DNA from: a bacterium
GTDB taxonomy: Bacteria > Verrucomicrobiota > Kiritimatiellia > CAIKKV01 > CAIYGI01
Length of the DNA: 45,680 nucleotides
Assembly: GCA_025360745.1 (NCBI GenBank)
Contig: JANYBP010000001.1
Location: 1 to 45,680, forward strand
Direction: 5' to 3'
Shown: positions 7,430-17,900 of the stretch, in pieces
Layout of the letters: each line of letters begins with the position of its first letter
Numbering within the stretch: the first letter of the stretch is position 1
Translations under genes and position numbers: made by a program
The notes under the pieces: generated by a model
What the model was told of the DNA's origin: nothing
Seen by the model: only the letters and a program-made list of their open reading frames with translations
The model's database searches: none

Positions 7430-8647
7430 GCCGTAATGTCAACGTCGCCCTGGTCGGGACTTCCGGTTACGGCGCGTTTTACCTTAATCCCTTCCTCGAC
7501 TCCGCCTCCAAGCTGGGCGTAACACTCGCCGGCGTGATAGATCCATTTCCCGACCGCTGCCCCCGGCGCACTGAAATGGCGAGCCGCAAGATTCCTTGCT
7601 TCCCGACCCTGGGAGAATTTTTCGAAAAACATACGGCGGAACTCGTTATCATCGCCTCGCCCATTCCCTCGCATGCGCCACAAACGCTGACCGCTCTGAA
7701 ACACGGCGCCCATGTGCTCTGCGAAAAACCCGCCGCGGCCACCATCCAGGATGCCAAACGCATGGCCCAGGCGGCCCGCACCGCCGGCCGTTTTGTGGCG
7801 GTCGGCTATCAGTGGTCGTTTTCCGAAAGCACGCAGGCGCTGAAAGCCGATATCCTGCGCGGGACTTTCGGCGCGCCGTTGCGCGCGCGCCCTCGTGCTC
7901 TGGGCGCGCAACGCAAATTACTACGCGCGCAACGCCTGGGCCGGAGCCTTGAAAACCGCCGGCGGCGACTGGGTGCTCGACAGTCCCCTGCACAACGCCA
8001 CCGCGCATTACCTTCATCACATGCTCTACCTGCTGGGGTCCAGGCGCGAAGCCGCCGCCACGCCCACACAGGTCCAGGCCGAACTCTACCGGGCCAACCG
8101 GATCGGGAACTTCGACACCGCCGCATTCCGCTGCCATACGGATGCCGGGACGGAAGTGCTCTTCTATACCTCCCATGCGGTTCCCTCGGACATCAATCCT
8201 GTATTCTGCCTGGAGTTCGAAAACGCGCTGGTCTCGAACGGCAATGGTTTCGTAGCGCATCTGGCCGGCGGAGGCACGCGGCGTTACGGCGCTCCGGAAG
8301 CGCAGGGCGACCGCAAACTCACGCAGGTGCTGGAAGCCGTCCGCACCGGAGAAACTCCGTCATGCGACATCGAAACCGCCATTCCGCAGGTGCTATGCGT
8401 CAACGCCGCGCAGGAGTCCATGCCGCTCGTGCGGGTATTCCCATCCGACATGATTAATATCGAGGGGACTCCGCCAAACCAGCTGACATGGGTCAAGGGC
8501 CTCTCGCATGCCTTTATCCAATGCTGGGGCATGGGTGTATTGCCTTCCGAACACGGCGACATGCCCTGGGCCCGCCCCAGCCGCATGGTGGATGTCACGC
8601 AGTACGCATCCTTCCCGCAAAGCCCCATGTTGCTCGGCGGCGCGTAA
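7426..8647 (+). pseudogene. Gfo/Idh/MocA family oxidoreductase, frameshifted
   Basis: One gene is split over two frames. The first (7426 to about 7890) carries the Rossmann nucleotide site VALVGTSGYGAF and the family motif CEKPAA near residue 99. It then degenerates into Arg/Ala-rich sequence after GTFGAPL. The frame one base over continues the family fold with ALVLWARNANYYARNAWAG and GGDWVLDSPLHNATAHYLHH, ending at 8647. The break sits in an alternating GC run at 7881-7891; loss of one GC unit, or gain of one base, explains it. The start is the GTG at 7426, overlapping the previous stop, with CTGGAG upstream. The intact enzyme would be an NAD(P)-dependent sugar dehydrogenase or isomerase. 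This may be a sequencing error, a recent mutation or a slippage switch. Confidence 0.75.
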
Positions 8648-8721
8648 ACGGGTCGGCATGGCATTCAGGATGATCCCATGATACAAGCAACAAACACGCA
8701 GCCAACCGAAAGGTCCGTGAT

Positions 8722-10896
8722 ATGTCTTCGTCCGCACTGCCGCCGACAGGTTTACTCTGCCAATTGCTGAACACCTCAAAAGACAGTCTGATTCATAGCG
8801 CGCAACCGCGATTCTGCTGGGTCGTAAACGACCGCGCGCAAGGCGCAAGCCAGTCGGCCTACCGGATTCTGGTGGCCTCAACGCCGCAAATACTGGCCCG
8901 CGAGTCGGGCGACCTCTGGGATTCCGGCAAGCGCTGCTCCTCACAGAGCCTCAATGTTCCATATGCCGGCGGGAAGCTGGATCCCCACACCGAATACTAC
9001 TGGATGGTTCGCACCTGGAATCAACGTAACGAGATCAGTCCATGGTCCGAGCCGCAACGCATCCGCACTGGCGAACTGTCCGGAAATTACGTGACGGACC
9101 GCTACGTTTTGGAGGTCAGCGCCGTCGCTCCGTCAAAAATCGTAAAAAAGCGGGATGGGCATTATTTCATCGACTTCGGCAAGGCGGTTTTTGGAACCGT
9201 CAGGGTCGAATTCACCTCGGATACGGACGGCCAGGTTGTCGAAATTCACCTCGCCGAAGCGCTGGCCGCCGACAACGCCGTCGAGCGCGAGCCAAAGGGC
9301 TGCATTCGCTACCGCAAAATCATGCTTCCGCTCAAACTGGGCCGTCATTCCTACGCCGTTGAAATCCCCCCCGACACACGCAACACGGGAAGTCAGGCGA
9401 TCAGGATGCCGGCGACGGTCGGCGAGGTCATGCCGTTCCGCTACTGCGAACTCGTAAACGTCCCCGACACCGGTGCGCTGCCGCCGGTCGAACAATTGAT
9501 GGTGCATTACCCCTTCGACGATGCGGCCTCGGAATTCGACTCCTCCGACCCGCTGCTCAACCAGGTCTGGGCCTTATGCAAGCACAGCCTCAAGGCCACC
9601 AGTTTCTGCGGCGTCTATGTGGACGGCGACCGGGAGCGGATTCCCTATGAGGCCGATGCCTATATCAATCAGTTGAGTCACTATGCGGTCGACCGCGAAT
9701 TCAGCATGGCGCGCTACAGTCATGAACATCTGATAATGCTGCCGACCTCGCCCACGGAATGGATCATGCATTCTGTGCTGATGGCCTGGGCGGACTATGA
9801 GCAAACCGGCAACGCCGAATCGCTGATCCATTTCTACGAAGATCTCAAAGCGAAAACTCTGCTGGCGCTGGCGCGGGAAGACGGTCTGATCAGCACGCAG
9901 ACGGGATTGGTGACCGAGGCGGTCAACCGCTCCATTCACCTGGGCGTCGACAGCCGGGCGGTCCACAAAAAGATCGCCGATCTTGTCGACTGGCCGCCGG
10001 CCCGCTTCACCCAGGGCCTGTGCGGCGAACAGGACGGCCATGAATTCGCGCCCATCAACACGGTGGTAAACGCCTTCCACTATCGCGCGCTGGTGCTGAT
10101 GGCCAGAATCGCCGAGGTCGTGGGCAAGGCGGACGATGCCAGGCAAATTCACGCATGCTCCGAACACGTAAGCCGGTCGATCAACGAAAAGCTTTTCGAC
10201 CACGACCGCAACATCTATCTGGACGGCGAAGGAACCGCCCACGCCTCCCTGCACTCCAACATGTTTCCGCTGGCCTTCGGTCTGGTTCCCGAGGCGCACC
10301 GGCAATCCGTCCTTTCCTTCGTCAAATCGCGCGGCATGGCCTGTAGCGTCTATGGCGCCCAGTATCTTCTGGAAGCCCTTTACATGAACCAGGCCGCGGA
10401 CAGCGCGCTTGCATTGATGACCGCCCGGACCGACCGGAGCTGGTGGAACATGATCCGGATCGGCTCGACCATGACATTGGAAGCCTGGGACTGGAAATAC
10501 AAAAACAATCTCGATTGGAACCACGCTTGGGGCAGCGCCCCCGGCAATATCATTCCCCGCTTTCTGATGGGAATACGACCGATCGAACCCGGATTCGGCA
10601 AGGTTCTGATCAATCCCCAGCCGGGCGGTCTGCGCCGGGCCGGGATTCTTCTGCCCACGATCCGGGGACCGGTACGGGCCAGATTCGAAATGCAACCGGA
10701 GCGTTCATTCGTGCTGCATCTTGAACTACCCGCCAACATGACCGCAAAGGTTCTTTTGCCGATACCTGGGCCCGGCAAGATCAACGTCGCGGTGGATGGC
10801 CATAAAACGGTCGCCGCGCTGCAGGGACAATTCGCTGTCGTCGATGCCCTCGGTTCAGGCAGTCACACGCTGGAATGCAGCGTTTGCAATGGCTGA
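8722..10896 (+). CDS. GH78-like alpha-L-rhamnosidase
   Basis: A 724-residue glycoside hydrolase. It begins with a fibronectin/Ig-like domain (QPRFCWVVNDRAQGASQSAY; HTEYYWMVRTWNQ, about 25-115), then a beta region with HYFIDFGKAVFGTV, and an (alpha/alpha)6 barrel from about 270. VDGDRERIPYEADAYI near residue 300 occupies the place of the GH78 acid-bearing DxxxRxE segment. TLEAWDWKYKNNLDWNHAWG near 584 is the conserved block before the C-terminal beta-sandwich. It removes terminal rhamnose, or a similar sugar, from glycans. No clear signal peptide is present, so it may act in the cytoplasm on imported oligosaccharides. At 724 residues it is shorter than most GH78 enzymes, apparently lacking one N-terminal carbohydrate-binding domain. 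The start at 8722 has AAAGGT upstream. Confidence 0.8.
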   Translation: MSSSALPPTGLLCQLLNTSKDSLIHSAQPRFCWVVNDRAQGASQSAYRILVASTPQILARESGDLWDSGKRCSSQSLNVPYAGGKLDPHTEYYWMVRTWNQRNEISPWSEPQRIRTGELSGNYVTDRYVLEVSAVAPSKIVKKRDGHYFIDFGKAVFGTVRVEFTSDTDGQVVEIHLAEALAADNAVEREPKGCIRYRKIMLPLKLGRHSYAVEIPPDTRNTGSQAIRMPATVGEVMPFRYCELVNVPDTGALPPVEQLMVHYPFDDAASEFDSSDPLLNQVWALCKHSLKATSFCGVYVDGDRERIPYEADAYINQLSHYAVDREFSMARYSHEHLIMLPTSPTEWIMHSVLMAWADYEQTGNAESLIHFYEDLKAKTLLALAREDGLISTQTGLVTEAVNRSIHLGVDSRAVHKKIADLVDWPPARFTQGLCGEQDGHEFAPINTVVNAFHYRALVLMARIAEVVGKADDARQIHACSEHVSRSINEKLFDHDRNIYLDGEGTAHASLHSNMFPLAFGLVPEAHRQSVLSFVKSRGMACSVYGAQYLLEALYMNQAADSALALMTARTDRSWWNMIRIGSTMTLEAWDWKYKNNLDWNHAWGSAPGNIIPRFLMGIRPIEPGFGKVLINPQPGGLRRAGILLPTIRGPVRARFEMQPERSFVLHLELPANMTAKVLLPIPGPGKINVAVDGHKTVAALQGQFAVVDALGSGSHTLECSVCNG

Positions 10897-10922
10897 GGAG
10901 TTTCGAAGTCCGGCGTTCCGCA

Positions 10923-13900
10923 TCATTCTTCCCGCAAGCCCTCGATCAGCGGCCGTTTCAAAGCAATCAAAACCACAGCGCCGGTGGCAATCAGTCCGCA
11001 GATAAGGATCAACACCAGCATCGCAGCGCCTTCCAGCACCGCCCCAGGCCGCGCCATATGCGCACCCATGGGCAATATGGCCGCCAGCGCTCCCGCCGTC
11101 CCGCTGAGCGCGCCGGCCGTCAGGGCCAGCCCCTGCTCCACCAGCAGCAAAGCGCCGATTTTCGAACGCCCGTAACCCAGAGCACGCAGGCAGGCGATCT
11201 CGCCACGCCGCTCCCGCGCCTGATGGGCCATCGTCAGCGCGACACCGGCAATCGCAAGCAGCAACGCCAGCCAGCCCAGGGTGGTGAAAATTTCCAGGTA
11301 AACCTGGGTCACCCGCTGAAAACTGCGCAGCCGCTCCTTCGAGGATCGCAACTCGCCGCCCACCGTTTCAAGCGACTTCCCGGCCGCTTCCATCCATCCC
11401 GCAGCCGGAAGCCCGGGCGCATTGACCAGCAGCAGGCGGTAGCCCGCAATCGAGGGATAGCGCAGACGAAAGGCGTCCTGATCGATCAATACCATGCCCT
11501 GGAAAATGGAGTCCTGCAGCGCGCCCACAAGGCGCGCCGGGAAAAGTTGTCCTGCGTCGTCGGTCAGCATCAGTATATCGCCCAGCTTCTTCTTCAGCCC
11601 CCAGATCAGCGTACTCTCGTCGACGATGGCGGGCACCGCGTTTTCGGCGGGATCGCCAAGCATCCGCCACGACCCCGGATGCGGGCATTCCGGCAGACTT
11701 TCCGCGAATCTGAAAGCGCCGCGCTCCGCCAATAGTTGCGACGGCACCCCGACCACCCGCGGCGCCATGATCAGTTGAGGATTGAGACAGCTGGCGTCGT
11801 CGCCTTCCTGCACGCGCAGAGCCAGGCATTCCGCGTTCTGAAACACCGGCGGCAGCGCGAACAAAGGCTGGGCCAGTTCCACGTACCAGGCATATCCGCC
11901 CGTCGGACCGCCTGGCCGATCGGCGTCGCCTGACAATTGCGGACGCACGGCTCCGAGCATTATCAGCAAAAAGACCGCGATGGACACCATTGCCGCGTTC
12001 GACAATCCCCGGCTGATGCGGCGCGAAGCGTTTGCCAGCCCGAGTTGCAGCAGCGTGCGCGCCGTGGCGCCCGGCTGCCGGATCAGCAGCGCGCGCAATA
12101 GCAGAAGACCCGCCACCGTCACCAGCAACCCTCCGCCCAGACATGCCGCCATCTCCGCCGCGCCGGGCTGCCGCCAGGCGCTGCCGATCGCCGTTCCGGC
12201 CAGCACCAGCGCGAACATTGCCGCCAGGCGCCATCCCCGCGCACGTCCTTGAATGTGCCGCGGCGCCGGTAATGGTTCGGACGAGCCGTCGAGTTGCGCG
12301 CGGACTTGCCGGCGCTGCGCCCAGGCCAGCACTATGCCTTGAGCCGCCAGCGCCGCCCCGCCGATCGCCAGAATGGACAGCAGCGCATGCTTCAGGGCGA
12401 GATGCTGAGGCGCACCGGCAAATCCAGTCTGGTGCGCCCAAATGCCATCCATGGCATGCAGAACCAGGCGCGCATAACCCAGGCCCAGCAAAATCCCGGC
12501 GGCGCTTCCCAAGGCCACCAGGACCAGCCCTTCGACCATGTAGATTTTCTGCACTAACTGCGTGCGATATCCCAGCGCGCGCAGCAGCCCGATCCACCTG
12601 CGACGGCGATCGGTCCGCATGCCGAAGAGCGTAGCCGCCAGAAACACCGCCGACGCAACCAGCAGCATGCTCAGCATCGCAATCAACGTCGCAAAATCCT
12701 GCGAGCCGGAGGATGCCTGCAACAGACGTTCGCGCAGCGCGACCCATTGCCAGCCACTTGTGTCGGTCGGCAATTGAGCGAGCAGGCGCACCGTCAATTC
12801 GCGGCTCGACCCGGCCTCCGGCGCAAAGCGCAGCGCCGTCAATACACCCCAGCGCGTGTTCCACATCGCGCGCGCCGCCTCGACGCTCAACAGCGCCCGC
12901 GGCGTGCCGCGGTGGGCCGACCAGTAGTCCTGATCGGCCTGACGAATCCGGCTCGTATCCACAAAAGCGCCGTTCCTCCAGTCACGGCAATCCGCAACAT
13001 CCCCAATCCCCGGCAGGTCGGGCATCAAACCAGGATCCACATGGCCTACCGGAACGATCCGCGATACGCGGAAGTTCCGCGACGCCTCGCGCAGTTCGCG
13101 TCCCGTTCCCAGCTGGTCGTACACCACCGTGACCGAGTCTCCCGTGGTCGCGCCAATATCGGCGGCCAGCCAATCGTTCAGCACGATCGAGTTCGCATCG
13201 GAAGGCCAGGGCGCGCTTGACCCCTCACCGCCCGCCACAAAGGCATAGGGGGAAAGATTTGTGCCATGTGCGATCGCCTTGACCAGGTACGCCGACACGG
13301 CGCTCGATCGGGCATCGAGCCCCAGCGCAATCTGCGCCACATCCGGGTCAATCCAATAAGAGGTTGAACGCAACTCGCAACCGCCATTGCCGGGCAAGAC
13401 GCGAAATTTCAGTCCCAGCTCGTCCAGTTGCCGGCAGCGCTGTAGCGCAACCTTCGCAAGGTTTAAAGTGCGCGCCGACTTTGCGCCGTCCCCCCCCGGT
13501 TTCCCGCCGCCGTCGGCCGATACGAGTTCCGTGGAAAGCAGGGCGAGATTGACCCGTTTGCCGACCCCCGTCAGTTCCTGCAAAACGGCAAGCGGTAAAA
13601 ATACGTTCTCCGGTGACAGGGCCTGCGCCTCCAGGGCGAAGCGTCCAAGTTGCGCATCCCCGACAATGCCGGCCACTTTCACCCGCAACCCGGCGCTGTC
13701 CGCGACGCCCGCCGCCAATGCCGCCTCGCCGGGCATGGATTCCGGTCGTGCCACACGCAACACGATTTCGTCGCCACGCCGTACCCCGAGTCTGTCCGCC
13801 GCCGCACGATTCAGCAAAGCTCCCTGCGTGAAACCCGCGCTGAACGGGGTGTCGTTGCCAAACCGGCCGAAGCGGGAGTCGACGCCTACAATCCACGCCC

Positions 13901-14210
13901 CCGGCATCCGCTTTCCGGTATCGCTCGTCACCACCCCGCGCAAACGCAAAACCGGCGCCGCCTGATGCCCGGTGTCCGCGGCCAGATCGTCGACCAGCTC
14001 CTCGCGAAAAGTTCCTCCGCTGCGCTGCAGCGCCAATTCGGAGCACCCAAGCGTCTCCAGCGCGTTACGCCGCAGCGCCGCTTTCAACGTATCGCCCGCG
14101 GCGAAGGCGCCCAGCAGAACCGCCACTCCCAAAGCGATGGCCAGCACCAGCGCGACGCTTAGTTGCGCCTCGTGGAACAGCGAGCGCCAGGCGATCCTGT
14201 ACGGTGTCAC
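10923..14210 (-). CDS. FtsX/MacB-type ABC transporter permease, two-module
   Basis: A 1095-residue membrane protein. An N-terminal anchor (about 18-40) is followed by a large external domain (about 45-515). Three helices (starting about 515) enclose the RTDRRRRWIGLLRALGYRT loop. A middle pair and a further anchor with ISRGLSNAAMVSIAVFLLIM precede a second external domain, then three C-terminal helices with RERRGEIACLRALGYGRSKIG. This is the duplicated MacB/FtsX layout used for lipoprotein release or envelope export rather than import. The start is a GTG at 14210 with GGAGGG ten bases upstream, overlapping the end of the partner ATPase gene. It is the last gene of the minus-strand run. The substrate is unknown; an envelope lipoprotein or peptide is plausible. 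Confidence 0.85.
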   Translation of the reverse strand: MTPYRIAWRSLFHEAQLSVALVLAIALGVAVLLGAFAAGDTLKAALRRNALETLGCSELALQRSGGTFREELVDDLAADTGHQAAPVLRLRGVVTSDTGKRMPGAWIVGVDSRFGRFGNDTPFSAGFTQGALLNRAAADRLGVRRGDEIVLRVARPESMPGEAALAAGVADSAGLRVKVAGIVGDAQLGRFALEAQALSPENVFLPLAVLQELTGVGKRVNLALLSTELVSADGGGKPGGDGAKSARTLNLAKVALQRCRQLDELGLKFRVLPGNGGCELRSTSYWIDPDVAQIALGLDARSSAVSAYLVKAIAHGTNLSPYAFVAGGEGSSAPWPSDANSIVLNDWLAADIGATTGDSVTVVYDQLGTGRELREASRNFRVSRIVPVGHVDPGLMPDLPGIGDVADCRDWRNGAFVDTSRIRQADQDYWSAHRGTPRALLSVEAARAMWNTRWGVLTALRFAPEAGSSRELTVRLLAQLPTDTSGWQWVALRERLLQASSGSQDFATLIAMLSMLLVASAVFLAATLFGMRTDRRRRWIGLLRALGYRTQLVQKIYMVEGLVLVALGSAAGILLGLGYARLVLHAMDGIWAHQTGFAGAPQHLALKHALLSILAIGGAALAAQGIVLAWAQRRQVRAQLDGSSEPLPAPRHIQGRARGWRLAAMFALVLAGTAIGSAWRQPGAAEMAACLGGGLLVTVAGLLLLRALLIRQPGATARTLLQLGLANASRRISRGLSNAAMVSIAVFLLIMLGAVRPQLSGDADRPGGPTGGYAWYVELAQPLFALPPVFQNAECLALRVQEGDDASCLNPQLIMAPRVVGVPSQLLAERGAFRFAESLPECPHPGSWRMLGDPAENAVPAIVDESTLIWGLKKKLGDILMLTDDAGQLFPARLVGALQDSIFQGMVLIDQDAFRLRYPSIAGYRLLLVNAPGLPAAGWMEAAGKSLETVGGELRSSKERLRSFQRVTQVYLEIFTTLGWLALLLAIAGVALTMAHQARERRGEIACLRALGYGRSKIGALLLVEQGLALTAGALSGTAGALAAILPMGAHMARPGAVLEGAAMLVLILICGLIATGAVVLIALKRPLIEGLREE

Positions 14211-14215
14211 GCGCG

Positions 14216-14923
14216 TTACCCTCCTTCACAACCCGGCTGAAGGCGCCCATCTTCCATCGTATATTTGACCGCCATCCGCCGTGCCAGCGCCACCGCATGC
14301 GTTACCATGATCACGGTCACCCCTTCGTCCGCCTGCGCCCGGCACAGGATGTCAACCAGGGCCTCCGCATTGGCATGATCCAGCGCGCCGGTGGGTTCGT
14401 CGGCCAGCAGCAGCCGCGGACGATTGATCAAGGCGCGCACGACCGCCACACGCTGGCATTCGCCCACCGACATCGAACCCGGCAGCGCGTCCAAGCGGTT
14501 TCCAAGCCCCATCGCCGACATCATTCTCGAGGCCCTTTCCTCCGCCGCATCCACCGCGGCGCGCCCCAGCGGCAGCACCGGCAGCAGCGCATTCTCGAAA
14601 GCCGTCAGCGACGGTAAGAGGTGATGCCGCTGGAAAACGAACCCGACCGCGCGGCCGCGGTAGATGTCGCGCGCCGCCTCGTCCTGTTCGAGGACATCGC
14701 GTCCGTTGACTATCACATCGCCGCTCGTGGGCTCGTCGAGCGCGCCAATGATATTCAGCAAGGTGCTCTTGCCGCTGCCCGAAGGGCCGACAATCGCCAC
14801 CGTCCCGCCGGCGGGCGCCAATAAATTGACCTCCCTCAAGGCCTCCACGGCGCTGGGTGTCCCTGGCACACCGTACGTCTTGCTCACCGACCGTAGTTCA
14901 ACCATCATCGTTTCAGTCTGCAT
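14216..14923 (-). CDS. LolD/MacB-like ABC ATPase
   Basis: This is the ATPase for the adjacent FtsX-type permease; only five bases separate them. Walker A is GPSGSGKST, the Q-loop is VFQRHHLLPSLTA and Walker B is LLLADEPTGALD, followed by the D-loop and switch HAVALARRM. The signature is unusual: MSVGECQR replaces the standard LSGGQQQR, although Gly and Gln are kept. I start at the ATG at 14923, which has AGGTGG seven bases before it, giving 235 residues; the frame is open to 14950. Proteins of this family energise release of lipoproteins or export of peptides from the outer leaflet of the inner membrane. Confidence 0.88.
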   Translation of the reverse strand: MQTETMMVELRSVSKTYGVPGTPSAVEALREVNLLAPAGGTVAIVGPSGSGKSTLLNIIGALDEPTSGDVIVNGRDVLEQDEAARDIYRGRAVGFVFQRHHLLPSLTAFENALLPVLPLGRAAVDAAEERASRMMSAMGLGNRLDALPGSMSVGECQRVAVVRALINRPRLLLADEPTGALDHANAEALVDILCRAQADEGVTVIMVTHAVALARRMAVKYTMEDGRLQPGCEGG

Positions 14924-14946
14924 ATGCGCCACCTGTCGCGAAAACA

Positions 14947-17900
14947 TCACCCGCCGGCCTTCAGTGTGCCAAAAACAAACACTGCGAACAGTACCGCAAA
15001 CAGGATCGCCGTGGCAAATTTAACCAGCGCCGCCCGCTTCTGCAGCCAGACCGTCAAACGCTCGCTTCGCAGCCCGCCGTAAGCCCCGGCAAAGACAATC
15101 AGCAACGGCACGATAAACGCCGCATTGTAGAGCCCCAGATAAGCCACGGCGTCCAGCCGTCCCTGCCCGGTCTTCAACATGTACAGCATCGTCGGAGCAT
15201 AGACCTGACCCGTGCATGCCAGTTCCAGCACCGCGATCGCCAGTCCCGCCACAAACGCCGCCGCCACAAAATGACGGTGCCGCGAACTGCGCCGCACCGC
15301 CTCGTGAATCCGCCCCTTAAACAGAGCGGGCAGTTGCAGGACCATCTCGCCCATGCGCCCCCTCAGACACTGCACCCCGTCCCAGACGCTCAGCACCGCC
15401 ACTCCGGCGACAAATGCCGCCATGCCCCAATTCAGAATCAAGCCGAAGCGCCGCAGCAGCGACAACCTGACCACAACCTCCACCAGCCCCAGGCCCAGCA
15501 GAAAATAGGCGATAAATATTCCCGCCACGAACGCGCCGCCGACGGCCAGGATCTCGCGCGGTCCGCGCCGCGTGAGTTGCATGTACGACAACAGAAAAAT
15601 GATGGTCGCAAATGCGCACGGATTGATTCCGTCCAAAAGGCCGGCGCCGAACACAATCCACAGACTCATGGCCGAATAGCGCTCGCCCAGCGCCTGATTC
15701 GCGCGGGCCGAGGCCTCGTCGCTGATCTTACGCCAGTCCGTCTCCAGCGCCTCCGACCGGCTCACCATCCGCCCCAGCCGCTCGAAGGTGATTTCGGTTT
15801 TGATCAGGTTGCCGGCGCCGCAAAATACCGCCGGCGCCGTCAGGCGATACTTGTCCGGCACTTCGAAGCGATCGCACAACGCCTCGTTCAGGCGCGCATC
15901 CTCAGGTTTGCGAATGTTCAATTCCTCAACCACCAGCTCCTTGAATTCCGACCGTAGCGCCTTCAGCAATTCCCCGACCCGCTCGCAGTCGCGGCAGCCC
16001 GGATTACGAAAAAAGACCACCAGCCGCCGCGCGTCGCCCGCCGCCGCACGTTCCATTGTCCCGGTTGACGACTGCGATGAAGTTGCGGGAAGCGCTCCCG
16101 CCCGCGCCGTCGGGTGCTCCGGCCTCGGCTCGTACTTCCTCGACACGACCTTCATCGCCTCGGCGGGAGTTCCCGCCTTGGACAACAACTGTTTGCGCAA
16201 TCCGTTGAGACGACTGTCGTCATCGTTGCCGGTCTGGGCGATCACGACATCGAGCAATGCCAGGACATCGCCGGCATTCAATTCGCGCAACCAACTGACG
16301 GGTGTTTCCTGAAGCATGGACGACAGCGTGTAGGCCACCGAGCGATCGCCGGGCGTTGACTCCAGCATCGCGGTCAGCATGCGCAGGTCGGTCTTTTCGC
16401 GATTCGAAAAGAGGCACATCGCCGCCGCGCTTCGCACCGGCAGCGCCGGATCCTTCATCAAGGTCGTCATGACCTCCACCACCGATGGCGCCAGCCGCTT
16501 GCGGGATTGCGAGGACGACGAAAAGCTGCTCAAACCGGCCTCGGCAGTTTCAGCGTCGAAGTACACGGTCCAACGGATTGTTCCCTCACGACTGTACACG
16601 GACGGAACCACCGCCCGCACCCATTCCGACGAATCCCCGGCCACGGTCCGGATTTTTTCGAGAAACTCGGCCGCTTGATGCTTGCCGATCGCATACCACG
16701 CCGCGCGCCGCACAAACGGATTCTCGTCAGCGAGGTAAGGCGCCACAATCGCCTGGTCCCCTTCCCTCCAGCAGTTCTCAAGCAACGTCAAAGCCAGGAT
16801 GCGATGGGGATCGCTGTGGCGTTTCTCCCCGCTGTTTTCCAAAACCTGCCGTGCCGAAGTCCCGATCTTGCGGCGGATCGCCGCGCGCCGCACGACCTGG
16901 TACCACTTGTACGAATCCTTGAACAGGTCTGGCGGAGCGAGAGCCGAAGCCGGTTCGAAGGCCGCATCGATCATTTCCTTGAGCAGGGCATCCCCCGCCG
17001 CGTCCGCCAGGCAAAGCGATACCCCCGCCTGGCGCACATCGGACGACGGGTCACGCAAAAACTTTTTCACCAACGGCAACGCCATTTCTCCACGGCACTG
17101 GCCCGCCCGCTTGGCGATCGTCAGCCGTTCCCCAGCGGTGCGGGAATCGAGCGATTCCACCAGGAATGTAATTCCCGTGCCATTACCCAAGACCAGCAAC
17201 ATCATGGCCGCCGATAATCTCAATTCCGCATCGTGCTTCGGGTCCAGATAGACCAGCGCTTCCTTGACAATGCCGCCGCTGTCTTTCGCCAGGTTCATAC
17301 CCGCCGCTCCAGGCGGCGGAACCACCGCGGTCGCCTCCGCCGCGGAAGCGCTCTCGACCGGCACAGCCGGTCCGAAGGCGTTAAATACATCCTGCAGACT
17401 GGTGGTTTCAGACACCGCATTGGTCGTCGCAATAATCGCAGGCGGCGCCGCGGTGGCGGGCGGCGCGGGCGGAGACGTTGAAAAGGCCGAAAAAAGCCGC
17501 GACAGGGAGTCAACCGCAACGGCCACGTTTCCGGCGTTGCGCGAGGATCCCACCAATTGCTCGAACTCCTCGCTATCGAATGAATCTATAGACGACGAAT
17601 AGGAGTGGCGCTCCTCCTCGGGTGGATATGACTCGAACACGGCCTGGACCCGTTCCTTGACGCCGTCGCGCAAGACTTGCGCAAATTCCTCCTGAAGCTC
17701 GGCCTTCCGGCCGCCACCGCGCGCCGCCACACGGATGGCGGCACAGGCCACATCGCCGTTCGCATGACGAATATACGGCATCGCCAGACGCCAGGAGTCG
17801 GCGCCACCATCGCCCAATCCCTCCAATACCGGCAACAACACCTCGGGCTCCTTGCCTTTCAAGGCCGGCCCGAAGCTCGCGGGGATAGTCGCATCCATCT

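Noticed and set aside
11368-12864. Second minus-strand frame within the permease gene
   Set aside because: Gly/Arg/Ala-rich out-of-frame shadow; the permease frame shows clear membrane helices and FtsX motifs.
14857-15957. Long plus-strand frame opposite the CcdA part of the fusion gene
   Set aside because: Gln/His/Arg-rich translation typical of the antisense of GC-rich coding DNA; the minus-strand frame has recognisable membrane and thioredoxin motifs.
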